Part shown: one piece after another, positions 45,901 to 57,420 of the stretch | Layout: each line of letters opens with the position of its first letter | Numbering within the stretch: the stretch's first letter is position 1 | From: Paragyromitra xinjiangensis | Taxonomy: Eukaryota; Ascomycota; Pezizomycetes; Pezizales; Discinaceae | Assembly: GCA_038503065.1 (NCBI GenBank) | Contig: JBCAMK010000008.1 | Location: forward strand, 2,046,001-2,110,000 | DNA length: 64,000 nt | Direction: 5' to 3' | Position numbers and translations under genes: made by a program | The notes under the pieces: generated by a model | The model's input: the letters and a program-made list of their open reading frames with translations, nothing else | Told to the model about the DNA's origin: nothing | Databases searched by the model: none

Positions 45901-47658
45901 TCGACTGTCTGTGGTCGCACTACGTCTCGCGCTTTCCTTCATTGCTTCTGCTTCTCTGCTTCAACCCAAGTAGAGTATCAACAGGTGAGAGTATTCACCT
46001 GTGGAACGAATAAGACATTCTTTGCGGATTCTCTGCAGCCGAAAACCCGTTTCTTCTAGGGATAGCTATGGAATCCGAACCCATGTCCCCCTCAGGTTAA
46101 TCAACCTCAAGCAGATGGTACTTATCTGCCACGCGAGCAAGATATTACGATATGGGGAAAAGAAACCCTTCTGTTCAGCTCCCCATGGTTTCCCCACACT
46201 CGCAAGGGCCTCCACAGTCCAGTTCCCAAGGAACGATCTCTCTCTTGCTTCTGATCTAAACGGAAAAATTTAAACTAAGGACAACATAAACCTCCGACAG
46301 TTCACAGATGGCTAGGAGATCGTCAAAATACCTTAACGCACGCACCGCTATTCTCTGATGGGACCTGCGCGTCCTTTATGCTGTGCCATCTGGGGCGTGT
46401 GGTGTGGGGTCGGAAACGGTCAGAAGCTTGCCCAAAGACAGGAAGGAGCTCGTCTCTGTTTACCTGGCTATCCTGGAATTGGGACAGCTCCGCCATAAAT
46501 CTGAATAATGACGCCCAGAGGTGGCGTTAAATCGTGGGAGGAGTCTCTAGAAAGTTGAAGCTTGCGAGAGACTTTAACCGCCATTACACACCACGATCGC
46601 TTATTGCGATCGGCGCCGGCACTTTGCTGTTTACTCTACACACAATTACCGTATCATATTCTGCCCAATTTTCGTAAGATTACAGTAGCTGATGATGGTT
46701 ATAGCCCCAGCAGCAATTGCAAGTACGCAAATCGTGGTCTTGAACAGTGAACGCTCCTCCACGACTCAACCGCTGTAAAATCATACATGGCAAGTGCTGT
46801 CACGGTATCTCGGTGCTGTTACACCTGTCAATCGCTCGCAGGCCGGACAGCCGGAAACCGTGGCTTCCGAAATTCATGCTAGCGATACAAGTGATTTGCA
46901 CCTCATATATGGTGTATAATCTGTAAAATATAGGAAAGGGGTGTTTACATTAAAGGCCGTGCGCCGCCTAAATCTGCGCATTCAACTTCCTGGTCCCTAC
47001 ATCCCAAGAATGGGGTGACTGGAAAAAAATTTAAAGTGCTTGGGGGTAACGAGTTTTCCTTTTTGTTTTCTGGGCAGAGTGTGCTACTCTAAATCTCGGG
47101 AGATATCGTCGCTTACGTCTTATAGCTTCCTTTCTCTGAAGAAGCAAAGTGTAGTGGGAGGTATAGTTACCACTACCGAATTATATGGCTTGCGATCCAT
47201 ATGCTAGCCATGGGCTCCCGAAACATGGCCAGTAGGGGATGTGAGTAGGATATCAACGGATCGTTGATGCCATCAACGCGGGGCATCTAAGCGATGCCTC
47301 CAGAGTATTTGCTTCAAATGACAAGGCATGGGTGAAATACATGGGTTCAGGTTCTCCAGTTATTGATTCCAGGCCTCATGGTAAAGTATCCCCGTATCTT
47401 GGCTTTCCGCTCTCGACACACACGCTGCCCCAGTTCCACTTAGCTATTTGTTAATATTCCCTACGATCCCCACTGTTATCCCCGACCTGTCCACCTGTGA
47501 TCATCGTTATGGTTCTCTGTTCCCGGAGACCAACCCTATGCCAGGTTGACGGGATAAGGAATCAAAAATTTGCGCGACACCCTCTCCAGTAAGGATCATT
47601 TAGTAGCCTCCATCCCCTCCTCCACCGCTGGTCAACCTCTCACCCTACCCAGCCAGCC
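39944..47658. other. 7.7-kb gene-free region
   Basis: The start is the GH5 promoter side, where CCCCGC (near 40625), the reverse of a CreA-type SYGGRG site, occurs about 0.7 kb upstream. GAGGGTTAGGGTTAA lies around 42418-42432, a GATT run near 44937-44951, and a tRNA-like Pol III promoter pair at 46068-46131 on the minus strand. No frame shows family resemblance on either strand. Confidence 0.5.
46060..46140 (-). other. tRNA-like A-box/B-box pair (possible SINE or tRNA relic)
   Basis: On the minus strand TGGCAGATAAG (46131-46121) fits a Pol III A box, and GGGTTCGGATTCC (around 46083-46071) fits a B box, about 48 bases apart start to start, as in tRNA genes. ATGGG/TCCAT could pair around the B box, and GCAGAT/ATCTGC forms a hairpin just after the A box. 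The acceptor arms do not pair, so this is not a functional tRNA. A tRNA-derived SINE head or a decayed tRNA is possible. Confidence 0.3.
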
Positions 47659-49823
47659 ATGGCGCTGGACCCATCGAGTCACAGGAATGGAGGTGCACCA
47701 CCGTTTCAATATCAGGTGGAAAGCTATGAGCTCGACGAAAACACGAAAACACCGGGAATGACGGCAACGGAGTCGAATCAATCGTCGTACCTTGGATCGT
47801 TTCCTTCCCTAGCAGCACCATTGTCAAGCGACCAGCAGTACATCAGGACCGTTTCTAATGTTGAATTCGCGAAAGCTTTGTTGGCTGAGAGGCCTACTCC
47901 ATGGACGAAACCTATGTTTAAACTCTACTATTTCCTTTTTGTGGCGTTTATGTCATCTGCAATCAACGGCTATGACAGCTCCGTTATGGGAGGAATCAAC
48001 GCTATGAAACAATATCAAAAGTCCGTTTCCAGGCACAGTCAGGTTCGAATTTCACGGTGGGGATATTTTTTCTAACCGCTTGGTGTCTTAGATATTTTAA
48101 TATGCAGACTCTTGGATCCACCACCGGAATAGTATTCGTTATTTACTCAGTTGGCCATTTCAGCGGTAGTTTCATCTCCGGCCCGATGTCGGATAGTTGG
48201 GGTCGAAGATGGGGTTTATTCACTGGTGCTGCGATTACCGTTTTGGGAACCTGTGTTCAATCCACTTCGACAGGCCATCCACAATTTATATTTGGGAGGT
48301 TTTTGTTGGGCTTGGGTGCTTCTATCTTGACGACGGCTGGCCCGACTTACGTGGCCGAGATGGCACACCCGGCCTGGAGAGGCACGCTTACTGGGCTCTA
48401 CAACTCTTGGTATTTTGTTGGTGGGGTAAGATACCGAACGGTCCTTCCGTGCTCCAGGAATCCATAGATATATGGACTAATGATATAATTGGGTTGTAGA
48501 TGCTAGCGACATGGACAATGTATGGGTCCGAAAAAATCACCTCAGAACTGGCATGGCGAATTCCGCTTTGGCTGCAACTTCTCTGTGCTGGCTTGCTCAT
48601 GGTTACATGTCTATGGTGCCCGGAAACCCCAAGATGGGTATGGTTAGGCTTATTCTTTACCGTTATGTTCGAGTTATCTAACATCATCTGGATAGCTCGT
48701 TTCCAATGATCGCTGTGAAGAAGCGATCAGAGTTATGACGATGTATCACGGTGAAGGAAATCGAAAGTCGCCTATAGTCCTACTCTCTTATAAAGAAATG
48801 CTCGAGGAGATTGTCATTTCTGGTTCTGATAAACGGTGGTGGGACTATTCCGAGCTCTATAGCACTAATGCGGCAAGGTGGCGAATGCTCTGTGTAGTAG
48901 CTATGGCCTTCTTTTCGCAGGTACGCCTTCCAAGAATATTTCTGATGTTGTTAGATTAAAATGGAGCCCCGCGTCTTCTTCCCCTTAAGACGGTGTGGCT
49001 AACTGGGACTTGCAGTGGTCTGGTAACGGCGTCGTGACATACTTTATGCCGGTTCTGCTAGCCAACATCGGAATACTCGATGAAGGGACGCAACTTCTCC
49101 TCAATGCGATTCTTATGGTACTTTCGTTTTGTGTGGCAGTCGCTGGAGCTTTCTTAGTTGACCGCGTGGGCCGTCGCCCGATGCTTCTACTGGGAACTTC
49201 ACTATTCATTGTCTGGTGGACCGTCTTGAGCATTCTCTCGAGTTTCTACGGCCATAGCGACAACACCAATCATTATGGTACTCGGTCGGTAGTTGCTTTC
49301 ATCTACTTGTTCAGCATCACGCATTCCTTCGCGTACACACCGCTGCAGCTCCTTTACCCTGTAGAATGTCTATCGTACGAGACTCGAGCGAAAGGAATGG
49401 GAGTGTATAACTTCTTCGTTAACGTTGCGGCCGTCTTCAACACGTACGGAATGTCAAACATCATCGAAAAGATTGACTGGAATTTCTGTTTTATCTACAT
49501 CGTCTGGGACGTTATCGAGCTTGTTCTAATATATTTTCTGTAAGCATACTCCGCATGCTTACGTGCCTTCTCCATCACGATCACTAACATAGCGACGCAT
49601 CGAGGATAGTTTCGTGGAGACTAAAAATAGGACACTCGAGGAGATAAATGAGATCTTCAAGTCGGCAAATCCTAAACAGAGATCGTTGCGGAAACACGTG
49701 ATACTCGTAACGGGCGAAGGCGTTTTATACCAGGGTATCGCTGGATTGAGCGCAGAGGGAGACGAGACGCACGAGATTCATATCGTACCGCCATCATCAC
49801 CGCCATCATCACTGCCATCATAA
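47659..49823 (+). CDS. MFS sugar transporter (hexose/disaccharide permease type)
   Basis: Six exons (47659-48020, 48092-48425, 48500-48637, 48696-48920, 49016-49539, 49610-49823) make 598 aa. After an 85-residue hydrophilic N-terminus comes helix 1 (LYYFLFVAFMSSAINGYDSS). Sugar-porter motifs follow: GPMSDSWGRRWGLFTG, GRFLLGLGASILT with GPTYVAEMAHPAWRG, PETPRWLVSNDR, WSGNGVVTYF, DRVGRRPMLLLG, and YPVECLSYETRAKGMG, ending ETKNRTLEEINEIF. The set marks the lactose permease-like branch of fungal sugar transporters. Substrate cannot be fixed; cellobiose, lactose or hexose are candidates. The tail has a short Pro/Ser run from a CCATCATCA-type repeat. The donor of intron 1 (GTCCGT) is weak, though splicing there rejoins the family sequence. 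Confidence 0.9.
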
Positions 49824-50541
49824 GGTTATGATAAAGGAACGATGCTGTGTGCACTGGATGGTGTATATGTTGGGTTTCAGGATTGATTGAAGGAGTTAGG
49901 AGTCTGTAGCATGTACCAACTTAAAGTTTAATTTTTAGTTTTCTTCTGTTATTTCTTTTCTTCCTTTATTTCTTTATTTCCGAGCTCCAGGGGGCTGATG
50001 TGACAACGAGTTATGAATTATCTGGAAACACGGATTTGTTGGGAGAGGGTCAAAGCCGTTTGAAATATGATACGCGTACGTATATGTGCTCTAGACCTTG
50101 CGTAGTTGATTGGGTGCACTGTTGGTAATAGGTACTGCACCAGAAGTGATTCTAGCAGACCAGACCAGACCAGACTAGACTAAGACTTTTTCTGGGATAA
50201 CTATACCACTACCGGTGATTGTTTACGAGACTGTCTAACATTGATCTAATGTCTCACGATCCCAAATCTCTATGGATGAGATTCTGAGACTTCAGATCAG
50301 TAATCGCTCCCCGGTAATTGAGACCAATATCGGAAAAGCCGTATGCAGGCCATCCGCTAACACCCGTTCTTCGGGAGCTTGGCTTTCGCGAGCCATTCAC
50401 GTTATCTTGCGTCACACCAGACTCCTCCAAGCAACATTGGTCGTGATCCCGATGTGAGACCTTCCCCTCTGCTCTACAAACACAACCTCATAAGGAGAGA
50501 GCCCCCTCGTATGCTTCTGGATACCCAACGTCTTCGCCACC
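49824..50541. other. Intergenic, no gene seen
   Basis: The T-rich stretch at 49925-49985 is probably the 3' end signal of the transporter. The rest is promoter of the next gene. Confidence 0.55.
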
Positions 50542-53500
50542 ATGGTTGCAGCTGATCAATCTGACGGGCCGAGCAGCAATGCTGTCGCGAACAAACCGTC
50601 CAGGCTGGCGACTCTGTGGAAGAAGCTGGGGCTGGATGCAGTGACACTGATCTTGATGGCAAAGTACGAATCATCTTCTCCTCAGAGTGCATTGAATGCT
50701 AATCGTATGATCCAGAGGTGCCCTCCCTCCGACCATTTTCACTGCCATGTACCAGTCCAGCACCATTGCCCGAACGTATGGTACCTTGGGCTATCTCGTG
50801 ACCATCATCGCAACTCTTTCCTTGTGCATATTGCCCCGTGCAAAATTGGTGCAATTGACGATCCAAAATCTGGTCTGTAATCGCTTTCGGAAATGGTTCG
50901 AGCTGAAGATTCGACGGTCTGACAATTGCTATGCTATGTAGATCGCGATTTGCCTCGCAGCTGCGATGACCCTCTTCGGCATGTGGACGGCGACTCGCGC
51001 CCGCGCCCACAACCCATCCGCGCCGGGCAATCCGTTCAACGGCTCCGCCGCTGCTGTGTCGGCAGTTTGGCTATTCGTGAATATTTGGCTTGTCAATGTT
51101 TTCCGAGCGAAGGCGCCACAATTGGCCATACCAGTTATTATGTACACCATTTTTGCTTCGATTGTTTTCTCCAACGGTGCCCTGTTTGATATGACCAGAG
51201 CAATCAATATTGTCGTTCTTCTCCTCAAAGCCTTCACGACAGGATTTGCAATCTCGCTGACCGTGGGATTATTGGTGGTCCCGGCAAACTGCAGGGAAAT
51301 CTGGTGGAGGATTTTGGCAGGATACCTGCAGACGTCTAAGGCTCTTTTGAACGAACAAGTATTTTCACTTGGAGTGATCGCTCGTTTGACACGCTGACGT
51401 TTCTCCAGAAAAACTTTTTGCAACAGCATGAATCCTTATCGGCCTACAATTTGCCCTCATCAAGCAGAGAGGAGAAACCCCATAAGCTACATCATCAAAA
51501 AGCTCCTGCCACTCCGATTCGGCCACTCGAAGTTCTCCAGAAGGATCATTCCGATCTCTTCGCGAAGCTCTCGGTGGAGCTACCCATGGCGAAGCGGGAG
51601 ATCGCATATGGCCATTACAAGACTGCTGACCTAAGGGAGGCATTCCGACTAATCCAGGCCACTCTCCTCCCATTGCAGGGTATGACAGCTATTTTGGATA
51701 TTTTCGATCGGGGAGTAGCAAAAGCCGTGGAGGCAGAGGACAGCGAGTGTAGAGGGAGGGATCAATTTGTGGAGGTGATGAGGACGTTGCATCAACCCTA
51801 TGAAATGATAGTTGGTATGTGCGATGAAGCGATAGAGCATACCTTGCTTCTGTTGAAACTGAAGCCTTCACCAAAGAAGAAAAAAGGCGACGAGGAAGAT
51901 AGCACACGGGTGCCGGGTGATGAGGGGTTCAATGAATTGCTTGAGGAGAGAGTCAACGAGTTTTATAGTACGAGAACCGGCGATATCAAGAAATGTTTCA
52001 GCACTCAGGGACCCCCAACCCCTGATTCTATATCTGCAGTCGTTGAAGGTGAAAATTCGCCAGGAACTCTCAATCACGATCAAAGAAGCCAGCTCTATCT
52101 TGTCCTCTTCATGGAGTATCTTCTATACTGTGCGGCCCAATCCCTTTTGGACCTTGCTCGCTTTGCGGAAAATAAGAAGCAGGAAGGAATCCTTGACCAG
52201 AAACGCCTGGTTTATCCTAATCAGAGACGTTTCAAGAAGTGGATCTTCTCTAGCGATGGACGTGACGACGTTGTAGATGTCTGTGATTTTGGAGGAACGA
52301 GGAAATCGGGAATCTCTCAGATTTCACCTAAGAGGGATCCAGAGCACCTCCCTGCCTCGAATTCAATGCACAGAATAGGGACCTTCATCGCATTTGTTAC
52401 CGGAATTCTCAGCAGCAATGAATCTGCTTGGGCGCTACGGGTTGCATGCGCAACAATCGTCGCTGCGCTTCCAGCCTTTTTTCAGGTATTTTCGTCTCCA
52501 ACTTGTTAGGGCTAGGGTTCTTAGCTTCTTCTAAAGATACTCAATTCTTACAATATAAATTCGATTTTAGAGTAGCTATCACTTTTTTATCGAAAAAAGA
52601 CTCGTATGGGCAATGATTGTGATCGCAATAGGAATGTCACCTACATCTGGGGCTTCGGTGAGAATCCACTTAATGCTTACGTTTCCAGTCGCCACTTGAT
52701 GCAGTATTGACTGGTGGTGCCATTACCAATGGGTAGCTCTTAGGGTTTGTAGGGAGGATCGCAGGAACCGTAATTGCTATGGTTTTTGCTTTCATAAATT
52801 GGTATATCGTCGATGGCAAGACTGCGTATGTTTCCCCCTCCCGCCAGGAACCTGAATATCAATCTTGTTCTAACTGTACTTCGTGTCTGTAGAGGTGTTA
52901 TAGTATTTCTCTGGCTCTTTGTTGCGATTCGTAAGATATAGCCAAGCCTCTATAATTAATTTATTTAGTAGTGGGACTAAACTTTAGACAGAATTCTATT
53001 TTATTATTAAGCAGCCGCAAACGATCCAGAGTGTTTTCACCGCAATGGTGACGCAGATAATGATAATTGGTGAGTCTCCTATGTAACATTGGAAACAATA
53101 GTGCTGATACAATTTCGAAGGGTATGAATTGCAAGTACGGAAAATCGGTCGTGCAGCCTCCGAGGCGTCAGGACAGCCGGTACTTGGTGTTAACTTTATT
53201 GGGCCGTATCGTATGTATGAATCAATGGTATATAAATCACTAGCTTTATTCTAAGCAGCTCCTAGGTCTTCTGGTTACCATTGGTGGCCTTGGTGTTGCG
53301 TTCTTTTTCACGATATTCCCATACCCCGTAACGACAAGATCCTTAATTCGAAAAGACGTCTCTGGTGCACTCTATCTTCTTGCAAGGAACTATTCCAATG
53401 TCATTGCACTTGTTCGAATGCGGATAGATGGGACGGAAGGAGATCTTAAATCTAAGAAAAGTCACGGTCGAACATTTGAGAAGGAACGGATCAGGCTTAT

Positions 53501-54286
53501 GACGGAGAGTATTGTCCTGCTCGACTCCTTGAGAAAAAACTCGGCTTTTACCGCCTTTGAACCAAGCTTGAGGGGGAAGTTTCCAAAGGAACAGTATGAT
53601 ACTATTATCGAGTCCTGTGCTAGGTAGGTATCCGGAAATTTCAGTATGTTTCAACCTATGCAATCCTGACTAACGCGGAAATAGTATCACAAACTACCTT
53701 GCAATCATTTCGTACGCTTCGCGAACCTTTGCTCACCAATCGAGCAGCAATAAAGCCTGGGTCCGCGATTTCGCCGCACTGCTTAAAACAGTAAATCATC
53801 AAAACCACCAAGTGACCAGTCTATTGTGTCTATTGTCGACAAGTATTGGAAATGCCCAGCCGTTGCCACCCTTTTTAAGCGTCCCGGAACCCTTTCGGCT
53901 GTCCAAGGAGCTGGAAGAGAGAGACCCACAGATTCTCAAACTAGATCATCTAAAAGAACCAGGGTAAGCAATGTGACTATGTTAAGTAATAGGGTAGTTT
54001 TCGGGGCACTGATAGTGATATGACGGGTTAGTTACATGGCGTTCGCTGTCATGCAAGTTGCTACGTCAATCCTGTATGCCGATTTGCAGAAACTTATACG
54101 GTATGTTACGAGATAATCCAGATGAAGTTCTGTTCTATCAACTTGGCAGTAAAGTATGTGCTAACTTGCGGGGGATTTTTTTTTCTTTCTAGGACGATTG
54201 AAAGTCTTGTCGGTCAAGTGGAATTTCCTCATGAATATGACTCTCAGAATTCTTCTTCGGGTTCACTGAAAAGTAAGGTGGTTTAG
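50542..54286 (+). CDS. Aromatic acid exporter-like (ArAE_2/FUSC, BRE4-like) membrane protein
   Basis: Thirteen exons give about 990 aa: 50542-50663, 50716-50872, 50942-51358, 51409-52485, 52571-52657, 52737-52825, 52893-52920, 52988-53069, 53121-53227, 53259-53623, 53685-53963, 54032-54100, 54193-54286. The layout is two six-helix blocks: the first begins GALPPTIFTAMYQS and runs through LGYLVTIIATLSLCI and AIPVIMYTIFASIVF to TVGLLVVP; the second begins RLVWAMIVIAIGMSPTSGAS and includes GTVIAMVFAFINWYIVDGKT. Between lies a 330-residue soluble region (exon 4), and a soluble C-terminal domain follows. This matches fungal proteins annotated as ER transporter 6TM/DUF2421, related to brefeldin A sensitivity protein BRE4. 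Substrate is unknown. The exon 7 donor (GTTGCG) is poor: a better GTAAGA ten bases on would break the frame. Confidence 0.85.
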
Positions 54287-54621
54287 TGAAAGATTACTAG
54301 GGCTTATCTGTTCAGTTGATTTTGATATTTTGTGCAAGCTTAACGTTGGGTTGGAGTTTTGGGATCGGTAGGGAAAGGGTAGTATCCTTAGCAAATAATA
54401 TAAATTATCTAGTTTTACGCAAGGTTGAATAGGGAAAAATCAACTTGAGTTTGGTCGCCCTTCACGTTTACTAGTTTGGGGGTTCCTTTTAAAATTTTCA
54501 ACTTTTGTAGAAGTTTATCGTGGCCTTTCCACCACTGCCAATTCTACGTTTACCTATCATACTAACTGGCTTTCAGGTATTAGTATAGATAGATGCTTCA
54601 ATCTCATTTGTTCCTAATTTC
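54287..54621. other. Short tail-to-tail intergenic region
   Basis: It lies between the exporter-like gene and the convergent ankyrin gene; T-rich, with no gene. Confidence 0.6.
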
Positions 54622-56217
54622 CTACCGGAACATTACCGTCTTACAGAAGTCTCTCATCGTCTCGTAACAAACACCCTTATCTTTCTCTCTACGTAGTCTA
54701 TTAACCGTCGAGATGTTCGGCGTCTCCATGATACATCTCTCTGGATGGACGAGTACTTCTTCTGTTACCCATTCAGGCGCACCTCTCCCACGGCCATCTT
54801 TCGCGAAGATATCTGCTCCGTTCTCATGCAAAATTCTAACCACGGCAACATGGCCATACTTTGCAGCGAGAAGAAGCGGTGTTTCGCCGTTCTTGTTCCG
54901 GACGGTGAAATCTGCCCCTTTGCCCAGCAGCATCCTAACCATCACATCATCTCCCCACTTCGCTGAAAAATGTAATGCCGTAGCATTGTGACGATTTTCC
55001 GGAATGGTGAGGTCGACGCCCTTCCATAACAGCAGCCGGAAAGTTCCTGTATGCTTGAGTCGTGCTGAGAGGTGAAGTGGTGTTTTCCCGACACAGTCTT
55101 GAGCATTCATATCGGCACCAGCCTCGACCAAAATTTTGGCGACCTTCGCAGAACCGGACTTTGCCGCAAAATGAAGTGGAGTATATCCATGAATGTCTCG
55201 AGCGTTTACGTTGGCGCCGTTCTCTAGTAACAGTAGAGCAAGTGCAGAAGAATTAGAATGTGCGGCCAAGTGGAGTGGTGTTTTTCTCTCATGTTCTGGC
55301 GCATCTACTTTTACTCCCCTCTGCAATAGCACTTCCGCCAATTCGGTATCGTCAGTAACTGCCGCCACATGTAGGCCTGTATTTCTGTGGTTATCCGCAA
55401 GGGCGGTGTTGCCGTATTTAAGCAGCGTACGGATCGTCGCATTCCGTCTCTGTGCGATCCACTCATCCGGTCCGAGCAAAGGAACCAGGCAGTCATCACA
55501 CTGGCCCCTCAGAACTGCGTGGAAGACGTTATATTCAGTCGAATTCCGAGACATAGTATCGGCTCCGTGTTCGATCAGAATTCTTACGAGAAGAACATTT
55601 GCATACTGCGCAGCTTGATAAAGTGGGGTTATCTCGTTTAGCATCGGCGAAGCCTTTTCAAAGACATCCGCCCCACGTTCGATTATTTTCCTGATGACTG
55701 TTTCTGATGCACAGGTTGAGGCTGCATGGTGAAGCAGATTTTGCCCAAATCTATCAACCCACGTTGCATTTGCCCCCTTTTCCAGAAGCAGCATGGTCAG
55801 AGTCTGGTAATTGTATTTCATAGCGTGTAGGAAAGCTGGAGCTTCCCAGCCCACATATCCTGGAGATTTGGTGGTCACGATGAGGTTGGCCCCTTTTTCT
55901 AGAACTAATCGGACAATATCTTCATCGGATTTTTTGGGTTTTGGAGGTTGAGAGGATGCCTTTGCGCCTGAACTTAGAAGCGTGACATAACCTGCACCAT
56001 TGGCCACCAACTGCCTAATCATTTTTTCATCTCCCATTGCTGCTGCCCAAAGAAGGGCACATATTCTGTTCCCGGGTTTTGCGGCCAGGCGGTTGAGGGT
56101 CGGTGTTAAGAGAGTGGCAAGTTGCCGATTTGTTTGGACAAGAGAATGGAGATCTTTGGGGTAGAATGTTTCAGTGACTTGAAGGAGAAGTTCATTCGGG
56201 AGGTTGAGGAGTGGCAT
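54622..56217 (-). CDS. F-box-like/ankyrin repeat protein
   Basis: A single uninterrupted exon on the minus strand encodes 531 aa. Residues 1-45 (LNLPNELLLQVTETFYPKDLHSLVQTNRQLATLL) are an F-box-like motif. About ten ankyrin repeats follow; the clearest are residues 270-460 with TGLHVAAVTDDTELAEVLL, KTPLHLAAHSNSSALALLLL, YTPLHFAAKSGSAKVAKILV, KTPLHLSARLKHTG and ETPLLLAAKYGHVAVVRIL. The segment around residues 85-110 is less regular. Proteins of this build are numerous in filamentous fungi and are thought to recruit partners through the repeats, possibly into SCF ubiquitin ligases through the F-box. The lack of introns is unlike its neighbours and typical of expanded ankyrin families. The start is fixed by the F-box. 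Confidence 0.88.
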   Translation of the reverse strand: MPLLNLPNELLLQVTETFYPKDLHSLVQTNRQLATLLTPTLNRLAAKPGNRICALLWAAAMGDEKMIRQLVANGAGYVTLLSSGAKASSQPPKPKKSDEDIVRLVLEKGANLIVTTKSPGYVGWEAPAFLHAMKYNYQTLTMLLLEKGANATWVDRFGQNLLHHAASTCASETVIRKIIERGADVFEKASPMLNEITPLYQAAQYANVLLVRILIEHGADTMSRNSTEYNVFHAVLRGQCDDCLVPLLGPDEWIAQRRNATIRTLLKYGNTALADNHRNTGLHVAAVTDDTELAEVLLQRGVKVDAPEHERKTPLHLAAHSNSSALALLLLENGANVNARDIHGYTPLHFAAKSGSAKVAKILVEAGADMNAQDCVGKTPLHLSARLKHTGTFRLLLWKGVDLTIPENRHNATALHFSAKWGDDVMVRMLLGKGADFTVRNKNGETPLLLAAKYGHVAVVRILHENGADIFAKDGRGRGAPEWVTEEVLVHPERCIMETPNISTVNRLRREKDKGVCYETMRDFCKTVMFR

Positions 56218-56853
56218 GTTGATAGGTTGATGGGGGTGCTTAACTGCTGGATTTTGAAGTGAGATGTAAATGAGTCACCGAGTTCCCGCAGTATTTTGTT
56301 AAATGATGTGTGGTGGGTTACCAAGTATCGATTAGTACTAGATAGATAGCAGTGTTAGGAGAAGAGTACGGAGACTGCTCTTCATTTGGGTGCTGAGGGA
56401 TGCGACTACGAGTGTCTCGTATATGCATACCTATCATGCCCTAAGCCCTAAGCCCTTCGGTAAGGGAGCACCAAGCGATTGATCATTACGCCGGAACCAA
56501 ACACGAATAATGCTGAGCCTAATCGATGGATTTCCGGGAAGTATTAGGAATACAGGAACACATGCGGTGGTTTATTTTTCAGTGGTCATAGCTTTTCAGT
56601 TCGTTGGGCTATCGTTTACGAGTTTGGGCTTCTTCGAATCGTGAAAGTGGAAGAAACATTAACCGCGTGCTGATCGGTCAAAGAGGCTGCCGCTGGGCAT
56701 CAGGGAGAAGTACCTTTCCGAACTAATATTCAGTGATGGGGTTGAGAAATCAAACGGGCTAGTAAAATGAAGGCGCTTTGAGTGCAGAAATCACATCAAA
56801 ATTATTGTTCATGGTTGACTTCGAAATGTGGGTGGGCCATGTACAAACATACG

Positions 56854-56944
56854 GGGGGTGAAGTTGGAACGGCCAGGATTTCCAGTTATAACGATTAAGC
56901 TACAAAAACTAGTTTTTTAGTATCTTTGCCGTTCCAACTTCACC
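56854..56944. mobile_element. 91-bp MITE-like hairpin with 7-bp direct repeats
   Basis: GGTGAAGTTGGAACGGC (56857-56873) and its exact inverse GCCGTTCCAACTTCACC (56928-56944) form 17-bp arms around a 54-base AT-rich centre. The flanks are direct repeats ACATACG (56847-56853 and 56945-56951), like a target-site duplication. Three extra G lie between the left direct repeat and the left arm. A tiny non-autonomous transposon is the simplest reading. Confidence 0.65.
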
Positions 56945-57129
56945 ACATACGCTTGTAGCTATTGCTTGTTATAGCGCTAGGGGTTTTCGCCTCGAGCTTA
57001 GGGTGCCCTAAGGGACCTACGCGAAGTAGGTTATTGAATATGCCTATGAGTTACAAAAAGAATAGGCATACAATATCAAGAGAGGGCCAGGCCTACTATT
57101 CAAGTCTCAGCCCTACTTGGTAGTAATTT

Positions 57130-57420
57130 CATGAAATATCACTCGTGATTGGTCAGAACTTGGTGTTGGAAAAGCTTCCTAATATGAGGTCATTCGGGCG
57201 TGGCTTCGGGGGACGGAGGTTAAAGGGAGGTGACCGAGGGCTATTACTCGAATATATAGACAGGAGCGTGCTGCCAGCCTCCAGAGGATAAGCAATCGGT
57301 CTATTTTCGCTTCCCAACATGCCATTATTCCAACACTTGATGCTGTACTTTAGTGAACGGTTCTGGTCCGGCCTTTTTTGCTTTTTGACCCACACAGGCA
57401 GGATCTTGTTCGACATAGCC
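57130..57420. repeat. Diverged dispersed repeat, copy 1
   Basis: It shares ordered blocks with about 62465-62715: TATCACTCG, TTGG(A)..GCTTCCTAATA, a TAGA(C/T)AGG segment, then AGCAATC and TCTATT, ending near TATTCCAACA/ATTACAACA. Spacing is kept while single bases differ, as expected for two old copies of one element such as a solo LTR. Confidence 0.45.

Noticed and set aside
46060..46140. Functional tRNA gene
   Set aside because: A and B boxes are present but acceptor arms do not pair and no proper anticodon arm forms, so it is listed only as a tRNA-like relic.
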